From: Helicobacteraceae bacterium
GTDB lineage: Bacteria; Campylobacterota; Campylobacteria; Campylobacterales; SZUA-545
DNA length: 6,942 nucleotides
NCBI GenBank assembly: GCA_031282285.1
Contig: JAITEA010000038.1
Coordinates: 1 to 6,942, forward strand
Direction: 5' to 3'
Positions within the stretch are counted from its first letter, which is position 1. Each line of letters begins with the position of its first letter. The position numbers and the translations under genes were made by a program. Under the pieces are notes generated by a model, which was not told the DNA's origin, did not search any database, and saw only the letters and a program-made list of their open reading frames with translations. This document shows, piece after piece, positions 1 to 6,942 of the stretch.

Positions 1-2
1 CG

Positions 3-23
3 GCGGCGAAGGCGGTTTTATGA
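3..23 (+). CDS. 3' end of an upstream gene (partial, last six codons)
   Basis: The third forward frame reads AAKAVL and then stops at TGA 21-23, overlapping the ATG of the next gene in the classic ATGA arrangement used for translational coupling. Only six codons are visible, so no product can be suggested. The support is purely the stop/start overlap, which could be coincidence, although the tight packing of the following genes makes it plausible. Confidence 0.35.
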   Translation, partial: AAKAVL

Positions 24-805
24 TTTCCGCGCTAAGCGCGTTCGCGATAGCGTTTGCCATCTATCTGCTCGCGATCCTCGCGCTGATCGCGTTTGAGGAG
101 AAGCTGATCTTTCCAAGCGCCTTTTCGCGTCTGGGCGAGCACAAGATAGACGAAGCGATCGCCTTCAGGCTCGAGGAGCTCGAGGGATTTCATATCAAGC
201 GCGACTCCAAAACGCTGCTGCTCTGGTTCGACGGCAACTGCGACAATGTCTGGTATATCCCGCCCTTGCTCTCCGCGTTCGCCGAACGCCGCTCGCGCCT
301 TGGCTCGATCGATATAGCGGCGCTCAATTATCGCGGTTACGGAGCCAGCGGCGGCAAGCCCTCGCAAGCGACGCTGTTTGCCGACGCGCTGAAGCTCTAC
401 GACGCGCTCGCGCCGCGATACGATCGCGTTATCGCGCTTGGGCGCAGTCTGGGCAGCGGCGTAGTTTGTTATCTATCAAGCAAACGCGATCTTGGCGGCG
501 CGATACTGATCACGCCGTTTGACTCGATCCGCGCCATAGCCAGATCGCGCTTTGGCTTTCTGCTGGCGCATCTGTTTATCCGCAACCCGTTCGACAGCGT
601 CGATTATATCCGCGCAAGTAAAATACCCTTCGCGATCTTGGAGGTAGCGCGCGATCTGGTCGTGCCAAACAGGCGGACGGCGCGGCTCAAAGAGGCGCTA
701 AATAACCTCGCGCTTTACGAACGCGCGACCGACGCCACGCACGCATCGATCGCGACCGATAGGCGCGCTTTTGAGTTTATAGATAAATCGCTGGAGCGTT
801 TTTGA
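20..805 (+). CDS. Membrane-anchored alpha/beta hydrolase
   Basis: The 261-residue product is an alpha/beta-hydrolase-fold enzyme of the BEM46/ABHD13-like type. A hydrophobic segment (residues 2-25) followed by EEK looks like an N-terminal membrane anchor that leaves the catalytic domain attached to the membrane. Family marks are the loop FDGN (70-73), NYRGYG (103-108), the nucleophile elbow G-R-S-L-G with Ser143, a candidate acid Asp212 in RDLVVP and a candidate base His241. The substrate cannot be read from the sequence; esters or thioesters are typical for the fold. One oddity is that the usual His-Gly of the oxyanion loop (FHGN in relatives) is Asp-Gly here. The start at 20 is chosen because GAAGG at 8-12 lies seven bases upstream, the hydrophobic segment begins immediately, and it overlaps the preceding stop as ATGA. 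The same frame is open to the window edge, so an upstream start is not strictly excluded. Its stop directly abuts pseB, suggesting co-translation. Confidence 0.88.
   Translation: MISALSAFAIAFAIYLLAILALIAFEEKLIFPSAFSRLGEHKIDEAIAFRLEELEGFHIKRDSKTLLLWFDGNCDNVWYIPPLLSAFAERRSRLGSIDIAALNYRGYGASGGKPSQATLFADALKLYDALAPRYDRVIALGRSLGSGVVCYLSSKRDLGGAILITPFDSIRAIARSRFGFLLAHLFIRNPFDSVDYIRASKIPFAILEVARDLVVPNRRTARLKEALNNLALYERATDATHASIATDRRAFEFIDKSLERF
793..796 (+). promoter_or_regulatory. Ribosome binding site for pseB inside the hydrolase gene
   Basis: GGAG lies nine bases before the pseB ATG, within the last codons of the hydrolase gene. It fixes the pseB start at the ATG immediately following the hydrolase TGA, with no spacer. 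Confidence 0.6.
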
Positions 806-1798
<993 letters not shown>

Positions 1799-1806
1799 AG
1801 GCGAAA

Positions 1807-1811
1807 AGAGG
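1807..1811 (+). promoter_or_regulatory. Ribosome binding site deciding the start of the next gene
   Basis: AGAGG sits four bases before ATG 1816. The open frame could also begin at TTG 1795, which overlaps the pseB stop (TTGA), but that start is non-ATG, has no comparable purine-rich site at good spacing, and would add only the lysine/arginine-rich stretch KAKRGK. The ATG is therefore preferred. Confidence 0.5.
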
Positions 1812-1815
1812 CAAA

Positions 1816-2778
1816 ATGAATGTTTGGATTAACTTTTTGACTTACGGATCATACGGAGGCGGTTTTGATCCGCCCTTGCGCTATTTCAGTTTGTATCTCT
1901 CCGATCTGTGGGCGGACATTTATCCCGCGATCGATACGCTTGAACTTAATCTTGGGTACCCCAAAAAAGCGCCAACCGAACAGGCGACAAAATGGTATTC
2001 GTCGCTTCCTTATTCGCGCTTTACGAAAAAGAGCGGGCTGTTTCAGGTTTCGGTCGCGTTTCCAGAGCTATCGGCTCGCAGATCGGTCGGGTGGTATAAG
2101 CTATATCCGCTTTTTCTGGACAAATTGCGCGAAGTTATAACTATCATAGACAAAAAGATCGGCGATCAATCGGAGGCGCAAAAGGCGCTGCGGACGATAG
2201 ACGAACTGACTTTGCTGGACGCCGAAAAGTTAAAGGCGCTGGATAAAGCCTACGAGATAAAAGCGCGCCAAAACCGCATAGACGGCGCGCTTGCCGACAG
2301 AACCGCGAGGCAAAACGCCAATATCGAGCCAAACCGCCTGATCTACGATCTGCGGTTTTATTACCGTATCGACGGCATAGATCGGTTTTATTTCGCGCCG
2401 TTTGATTTACAGCTATGCGGCGCGATCTTGGAGCGATTGAGAGCGGCGAAGTTCAAGCTGCCAAACTATACGCATATCTATATCAGCGTTTCGGACACTT
2501 ATGAAAACGCGCTCTATCACGCCTCAAGGCTGGAAAAGTGGTTTGCCTATTCGATCGCGGTTTTGAAAAACCCCGCCGAATACGCGACAAAAAAAGAGCG
2601 CGAAAAACGGCAGATCGTTTTCGATCTGATCAAAGAGGGGTTGCTGGACGCCGCCAAAATAGACAATCTGGATTTAGCGACGCTGACAAAGGTCTTGGAC
2701 GAAACGGAGGCGAGCCAAGAAAACGAAAACGCTATTAACGCGGTCAATCCGCCGCGTCCGCTCCTAAACAATAGATAG
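1816..2778 (+). CDS. Hypothetical protein, Tyr/Phe-rich, unknown function
   Basis: I do not recognise this 320-residue protein. It has no obvious signal peptide or membrane span and looks soluble. The N-terminal part (1-100) is aromatic, with YGSYGGGFDPPLRYF at 10-24 and a possible beta strand at about 40-47. Residues 99-170 form a long, highly charged, probably helical stretch that could be a coiled coil. Residues 174-195 are again dense in Tyr and Phe (YDLRFYYRIDGIDRFYF at 177-193). A charged helical region follows, ending in a polar tail with NPPRP (311-315). No catalytic motif stands out. GC is lower than in the neighbours (about 50% over 1861-1920 and 52% over 2401-2460, against 65% over 1141-1200 in pseB), which may reflect a different origin or simply amino-acid content. 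It begins 17 bases after pseB and is probably co-transcribed. A link to glycosylation is inferred from position only. Frame, length and codon use are consistent with a real gene. Confidence 0.75.
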   Translation: MNVWINFLTYGSYGGGFDPPLRYFSLYLSDLWADIYPAIDTLELNLGYPKKAPTEQATKWYSSLPYSRFTKKSGLFQVSVAFPELSARRSVGWYKLYPLFLDKLREVITIIDKKIGDQSEAQKALRTIDELTLLDAEKLKALDKAYEIKARQNRIDGALADRTARQNANIEPNRLIYDLRFYYRIDGIDRFYFAPFDLQLCGAILERLRAAKFKLPNYTHIYISVSDTYENALYHASRLEKWFAYSIAVLKNPAEYATKKEREKRQIVFDLIKEGLLDAAKIDNLDLATLTKVLDETEASQENENAINAVNPPRPLLNNR

Positions 2779-2823
2779 CGGCTAAAATGGGCAAGCGCTT
2801 TTTTGTAAATATTTTAATTTAGC

Positions 2824-2854
2824 TTGGCGTTTTAAGCCCCCGCTGTGATACAAT
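2824..2854 (+). promoter_or_regulatory. Candidate sigma-70-type promoter for the activase gene
   Basis: The extended -10 element TGATACAAT lies at 2846-2854 (hexamer TACAAT 2849-2854, one mismatch to TATAAT, with the TG one base upstream). A weak -35, TTGGCG at 2824-2829, is 19 bases away, longer than ideal; extended -10 promoters tolerate poor -35 boxes. Transcription would start near 2861, giving a leader of about 70 bases. A second -10-like hexamer, TATGAT at 2900-2905, has only a poor partner (GTTACA 2879-2884, 15 bases away). The 154-base gap is AT-richer than the flanking genes, as expected for a promoter region. Confidence 0.42.
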
Positions 2855-2869
2855 GCATAGATTATGGGC

Positions 2870-2883
2870 GTAACAAGCGTTAC
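2870..2883. repeat. Short perfect inverted repeat in the leader/promoter region
   Basis: GTAAC and GTTAC form a perfect five-base inverted repeat around the spacer AAGC, just downstream of the predicted transcription start. It could be a small operator or a weak hairpin in the leader. At this length it may be chance, and no regulator gene is visible next to it. Confidence 0.3.
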
Positions 2884-2932
2884 ATAGCGTTTCTTTAGGT
2901 ATGATAAGTTTTATGGTATTGGATTTTGCGCG

Positions 2933-5900
2933 ATGAAGATAATGAAAATGGACGAAGCGATCTACCGCGTCGGCATAGACATAGGATCGACGACGGTCAA
3001 AACCGTCGCGCTCGACGCTCGCGGCGCGATCGCGTTCAAATCCTACAGACGCCACTACTCCGAAGTACGCGAAACGGCGGCGCGGAGCGTGGAGGAGATG
3101 TCCAAAAGCGGCGCCCTGCCGGCAAACGCCAGAGCCGCCGTAACGATCACCGGATCGGGCGGCGTGGGCGCGGCGGAGATTTTAGGGTTTGAGTTTGTGC
3201 AAGAGGTGATCGCCTGCGCCAAAGCCATAGAGACTTTCGCGCCGCACACCGACGCGGCGATCGAGCTTGGCGGCGAAGACGCGAAAATCACCTTTTTGAC
3301 TGGCGGCGCGGAGCAGCGTATGAACGGATCGTGCGCGGGCGGCACCGGCGCGTTTATCGATCAGATGGCCGCCTTGCTGAAAACCGACGCGGCGGGGCTG
3401 AACGATCTGGCAAGCCGCGCCACGCATATCTACCCGATCGCGGCTCGTTGCGGCGTGTTCGCCAAAACCGATGTACAGCCGCTGCTAAACGAGGGCGCGC
3501 CGCGCGAGGATATCGCGCTTTCGACCTTGCAGGCGGTGGCGCACCAGACCATCAGCGGGCTTGCGTGCGGGCGTAAGATTCGCGGCAACGTGGCGTTTCT
3601 GGGCGGTCCGCTGAACTTCCTGCCGGAGCTGAAAAAGCGGTTTATTGAAACGCTGGAGCTGAAGCCCGAAAATGTCGTTCAGACGCAAGATAGCGAGCTG
3701 TTCGTGGCGATCGGCGCGGCGCTAAGCTGCGATCTGCGGCAAGCCGCGCCGTTTTCGCGCGTGGCGGAAGCCTTCGACAGGCTTGCCAAGTTCAAAGCGC
3801 CCAATATGGGCGCGTTAAAACCGCTCTTTGCCGACGAAGCGGAGAAAGCCGCGTTCGACGAGCGCCACAGCCGCGCCGCGATCAAGCGAGCCAGCCTCGC
3901 CGAGTATAGCGGCGCGGCGTTTCTGGGCATAGACGGCGGATCGACCACCACTAAAGCCGTTTTGATCGGCGAAAATAACGAGCTGCTTTTCTCGCGCTAC
4001 TACAGCAACGAGGGCGATCCGATCAAGGTGGTAAGCGCGATTATGGAGGAGCTGTACGCGCTGCTGCCGCCCAGCGTCAATATCGCCGCCTCGTCCGTAA
4101 CGGGCTACGGCGAAGCGCTGATACGCGAAGCCTTTAAGCTGGATTTCTCCGAAGTGGAGACGATCGCGCACTACAAAGCCGCCGAATATTTCCTTAGCGG
4201 CGTGGATTTTATCCTCGACATCGGCGGGCAGGATATGAAATGCCTGCGCATCAAAGAGGGCGTGATCGACAATATACTGCTCAACGAAGCCTGCTCGTCG
4301 GGCTGCGGATCGTTTCTTGAAACCTTCGCCCAATCGGTGCAAACGCCCATCGAGGAGTTCGCCAAAGCCGCGCTCAAATCGCGCGCGCCCGCCGATCTGG
4401 GATCGCGTTGCACGGTGTTTATGAACTCCAGCGTGAAACAGGCGCAAAAAGAGGGCGCGTCGATCGCGGATATTTCGGCGGGGTTGTCGTACGCCGTGAT
4501 CAAAAACGCGCTGATCAAAGTTATCAAGATCAAAAGTCCAGAGGAGCTTGGCGAAAAGATTATCGTTCAGGGCGGCGCGTTTTACAACGACGCGGTGCTG
4601 CGCGCCTTCGAGCTTATCTCGGGGCGCGAGGCGGTGCGACCCGATATCGCGGGGCTGATGGGCGCGTTTGGATCGGCGCTGATCGCCAAAGAGCGCCGCC
4701 AAGGGCGCGATATCAGCGCGATGCTGGCGCCTGAAGCGCTGCAAAGTTTCGAGGTCAAACGCTCCACGGCGCGGTGCGGGTTGTGCTCCAATACCTGCTC
4801 GCTAACGGTCAATCGCTTCTCCGACGGGCGGAAATTTATCTCCGGCAACCGCTGCGAGCGCGGCGCCGGCAAGCCCAAAGCCGCGGACGGCGCGCCCGAT
4901 CTGTACGCCTACAAATACGAGCGGATTTTTGGCTATACGCCGCGCCAGAACGCGCCGCTTGGCGTTATCGGCGTTCCGCGCGCGCTCAATATCTACGAAA
5001 ACTATCCGCTGTGGCACACCTTTTTGACCGAGCTTGGCTTCGAGGTCAGGCTCTCCGCGCACTCCTCCAAAGCGCTGCTGGAGCAGGGGCTTGACACGCT
5101 GGCTTCCGACACGGTGTGCTACCCCGCGAAGCTGGTTCACGGGCATATCGTCGATCTGATAAACAGCGGCGTGAAAACGATCTTTTACCCGTGCGTCATC
5201 TACGAGCAGAAGGAGTTTGGCGACGCGCACAACCACTTCAACTGCCCCGTCGTAACCTCGTATCCAGAGCTGATTCGCAACAATATCGACTATCTGAAGG
5301 AAAACGGCGTCAAGCTGATTCAGCCGTTTCTGTCGCTGGAGGATAGTTCCAAGCTGGCAAAACAGCTTGAGCGCGTCTTTCCCAAAATATCCTCCTCGGC
5401 GCTACGCCGCGCGCTCGATCTGGCGTGGGACGAGCAGGCGAGGGCGAAAGCCGACATCGCCAGAAAGGGCGAAGAGACTTTAGCCTATCTGAAATCAAGC
5501 GGTAAGCGCGGTATCGTGCTGTGCGGACGACCATATCATATCGATCCGGAGATTCATCACGGCATACCGCAGATTATCGCCTCGCTGGATATGGCGGTAT
5601 TGACCGAAGATAGCGTGTCGCATCTGCGCAAGCTGAACGAGCCGCTTCGCGTAGTCGATCAATGGACCTATCACTCGAGGCTCTACCGCGCCGCGACCTT
5701 CGTGGCGGGAGAGACGGAGCTGGAGGTGATACATCTCAACTCGTTTGGCTGCGGGCTGGATTCGATCGTTTCCGATCAGACGCAGGAGATTCTCGCGCTA
5801 AGCGGCAAACTCTACACGGCGATCAAGATCGACGAAGGCTCAAACTTGGGCGCGGCGCGCATTCGCATTCGCTCGCTCAAAGCCGCGATGGACAAGCGAG

Positions 5901-6942
5901 CCGAAAGCGCGCGCAATTTTGGCGCTCCTAAGGCGTCCAAATACAAGCGCGTCTCATTCACCAAAGCGATGCGCGAGGATTACACGATTATCGCGCCGCA
6001 GATGTCGCCTATGCACTTTCAGTTTCTCGACCCCCTTTTCCGCGCCGAGGGCTACAAGTTTAAGCTGCTCGAGACGATCACGCCGCATACGATCGACTGC
6101 GGGTTAAAGTATGTGAATAACGACGCGTGCTATCCCTCGATTATGGTGGTCGGGCAGGTGATCGAGGCTATGCAGTCGGGCGAATACGATCCGAACAAAA
6201 CGGCGGCGATGATCTCGCAAACGGGCGGCGGCTGCCGCGCCACCAACTATATCGGCTACCTGCGAAAGGCGCTTACCGACGCGGGGTTTCCCAATGTGCC
6301 TGTGCTGTCGTTCAACGCGGTCGGTATGGAGAAAAACGACGGCTTCAAGACGGGCGGGAAATTTCTGCACCGCCTGATGATGGGCATAGTTTACGGCGAT
6401 CTGCTGATGAATACGCTCTTTCGCGTCCGCCCGTATGAGAAGGTCGCCGGTTCAGCCGAGGCGCTCTACGAAAAATGGGTAGCCGTATGCAAGGAATCGG
6501 TTTTCGACGGCAATATGAAAACCTTCAAGCAAAATATCTACGAGATCGTACGCGAGTTCGACGCGCTGGAGCTGAAGGGCGAACGCAAGCCGCGCGTGGG
6601 GCTTGTGGGCGAGATACTGGTCAAGTTTCACCCGGGCGCCAATAACGACATCGTAAAGATCGTCGAGCGCGAAGGGGGCGAGGCGGTTATGCCCTCGCTG
6701 ATGGACTTTTTGCTCTACTGCGCGTACGACTACGACTTCAACTACCGCTTCCTTTCGCGTAGCCGCCTTGCCGCGCTCGCGGGCAACGCGGCGATCAAGG
6801 CTATGGAGTACTACCGCAAGGATATGAAAAAGGCGCTCAAGGCGAGCGAGCGGTTTTCGCCGCCCTCGTCGATCGACAAGATCGCCTTTGGCGCCGCGCC
6901 GTTTTTGTCTCGCGGCAATCAAACGGGCGAGGGGTGGTTTCT
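2933..6942 (+). CDS. Giant acyl-CoA dehydratase activase/reductase fusion protein (3' truncated by window)
   Basis: This frame stays open to the right edge with 1336 whole codons. It belongs to the long CoA-activase family combining BcrA/BadF/HgdC-type ATPases with DUF2229 and 2-hydroxyacyl-CoA-dehydratase-like parts. Activase domain 1 (about 12-260) has GIDIGSTT (14-21), ELGGEDAK (111-118), Cys134 in NGSCAGGTGAF, Cys173 in ARCGVFAKTDV and LGGP (223-226). Activase domain 2 (about 330-600) has GIDGGSTTTK (332-341), DIGGQDMK (429-436), Cys454/Cys458 in NEACSSGCGSF, Cys493 in SRCTVFMNSS and QGG (546-548). A linker carries Cys615, 618, 622 and 641. The DUF2229-like part begins near 676 with CYP at 729-731, Cys754, Cys771, CGRPYH (864-869) and FGCGLDS (938-944). 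The last part has Cys1066 in NDACYP, Cys1101 in GGGCRATNY and VGEILVKFHPGAN (1225-1237), and is cut at GEGWF. In the family, ATP hydrolysis at an activator [4Fe-4S] cluster drives low-potential electron transfer; the substrate here is unknown. ATG 2933 is the first ATG after an in-frame stop at 2885; ATGs at 2942 and 2948 are alternatives, and ribosome sites are weak for all three. Confidence 0.9.
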   Translation, partial: MKIMKMDEAIYRVGIDIGSTTVKTVALDARGAIAFKSYRRHYSEVRETAARSVEEMSKSGALPANARAAVTITGSGGVGAAEILGFEFVQEVIACAKAIETFAPHTDAAIELGGEDAKITFLTGGAEQRMNGSCAGGTGAFIDQMAALLKTDAAGLNDLASRATHIYPIAARCGVFAKTDVQPLLNEGAPREDIALSTLQAVAHQTISGLACGRKIRGNVAFLGGPLNFLPELKKRFIETLELKPENVVQTQDSELFVAIGAALSCDLRQAAPFSRVAEAFDRLAKFKAPNMGALKPLFADEAEKAAFDERHSRAAIKRASLAEYSGAAFLGIDGGSTTTKAVLIGENNELLFSRYYSNEGDPIKVVSAIMEELYALLPPSVNIAASSVTGYGEALIREAFKLDFSEVETIAHYKAAEYFLSGVDFILDIGGQDMKCLRIKEGVIDNILLNEACSSGCGSFLETFAQSVQTPIEEFAKAALKSRAPADLGSRCTVFMNSSVKQAQKEGASIADISAGLSYAVIKNALIKVIKIKSPEELGEKIIVQGGAFYNDAVLRAFELISGREAVRPDIAGLMGAFGSALIAKERRQGRDISAMLAPEALQSFEVKRSTARCGLCSNTCSLTVNRFSDGRKFISGNRCERGAGKPKAADGAPDLYAYKYERIFGYTPRQNAPLGVIGVPRALNIYENYPLWHTFLTELGFEVRLSAHSSKALLEQGLDTLASDTVCYPAKLVHGHIVDLINSGVKTIFYPCVIYEQKEFGDAHNHFNCPVVTSYPELIRNNIDYLKENGVKLIQPFLSLEDSSKLAKQLERVFPKISSSALRRALDLAWDEQARAKADIARKGEETLAYLKSSGKRGIVLCGRPYHIDPEIHHGIPQIIASLDMAVLTEDSVSHLRKLNEPLRVVDQWTYHSRLYRAATFVAGETELEVIHLNSFGCGLDSIVSDQTQEILALSGKLYTAIKIDEGSNLGAARIRIRSLKAAMDKRAESARNFGAPKASKYKRVSFTKAMREDYTIIAPQMSPMHFQFLDPLFRAEGYKFKLLETITPHTIDCGLKYVNNDACYPSIMVVGQVIEAMQSGEYDPNKTAAMISQTGGGCRATNYIGYLRKALTDAGFPNVPVLSFNAVGMEKNDGFKTGGKFLHRLMMGIVYGDLLMNTLFRVRPYEKVAGSAEALYEKWVAVCKESVFDGNMKTFKQNIYEIVREFDALELKGERKPRVGLVGEILVKFHPGANNDIVKIVEREGGEAVMPSLMDFLLYCAYDYDFNYRFLSRSRLAALAGNAAIKAMEYYRKDMKKALKASERFSPPSSIDKIAFGAAPFLSRGNQTGEGWF

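Noticed and set aside
2593..2716. C-terminal resemblance of the hypothetical protein to Rpn/YhgA-type nuclease tails (KEGLLDAAKI... followed by a short helix)
   Set aside because: Only a short generic helical pattern is shared, and no PD-(D/E)XK core could be identified upstream.
2777..2804. Possible rho-independent terminator after the hypothetical gene
   Set aside because: There is a run of six T at 2799-2804, but the only stem I can draw is AGCG/CGCT with a 15-base loop, too weak to call.
2914..2929. Sigma-54-like GG...GC element before the activase gene
   Set aside because: GG 2915-2916 and GC 2928-2929 are separated by 11 bases rather than 10, the flanks fit poorly, and the site would leave almost no leader before ATG 2933.
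3815..4744. Long minus-strand open frame opposite the second activase domain (309 residues)
   Set aside because: It is antisense to well-conserved activase motifs (DIGGQDMK, NEACSSGCGSF); composition is that of a shadow frame.
4802..5236. Minus-strand frame of 144 residues opposite the DUF2229 region
   Set aside because: It overlaps conserved cysteine motifs of the large + strand gene and has no recognisable family features or ribosome site.

Overview
The window reads as ordinary bacterial protein-coding DNA, densely packed and all on the + strand. GC is high in the genes (65% over 1141-1200, for example) and clearly lower in the single real intergenic gap (2779-2932). Codon use leans strongly to GCG, CGC and ATC, so GATC and CGATCG strings are very frequent. 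A PseB that resembles the Helicobacter/Campylobacter enzyme points to a Gram-negative, surface-glycosylating and possibly flagellated bacterium. A giant oxygen-sensitive-type activase/reductase points to an anaerobe. A Campylobacterota-like gut or sediment anaerobe would fit, but the sequence does not prove a lineage.

Left block (1-2778). At least three genes run as one apparent operon. The last codons of an upstream gene seem to end in an ATGA overlap with a membrane-anchored alpha/beta hydrolase (20-805). The hydrolase abuts pseB (806-1798, TGA followed directly by ATG). PseB is the first enzyme of CMP-pseudaminic acid synthesis, whose product decorates flagellin and other surface structures. 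A 320-residue protein that I do not recognise follows (1816-2778). It is rich in Tyr and Phe and less GC-rich than its neighbours.

Gap (2779-2932). This AT-richer stretch holds a plausible extended -10 promoter (TGATACAAT) and a small perfect inverted repeat downstream of it. It very likely starts a new transcription unit. I found no convincing terminator.

Right block (2933 to the window end). One very large reading frame, open at the right edge with 1336 whole codons visible, encodes a fusion of two 2-hydroxyacyl-CoA-dehydratase-type ATPase activator domains, a four-cysteine linker, a DUF2229-type domain and a further dehydratase-like domain. Roughly the last hundred residues lie outside the window. 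The family is widespread in anaerobes, but its substrate is unknown to me. The cysteine pattern suggests that one chain carries both an internal activator pseudo-dimer and an internal reductase pseudo-dimer. This is the most interesting object in the window. Nothing visible links it to the pseudaminic acid gene apart from proximity.
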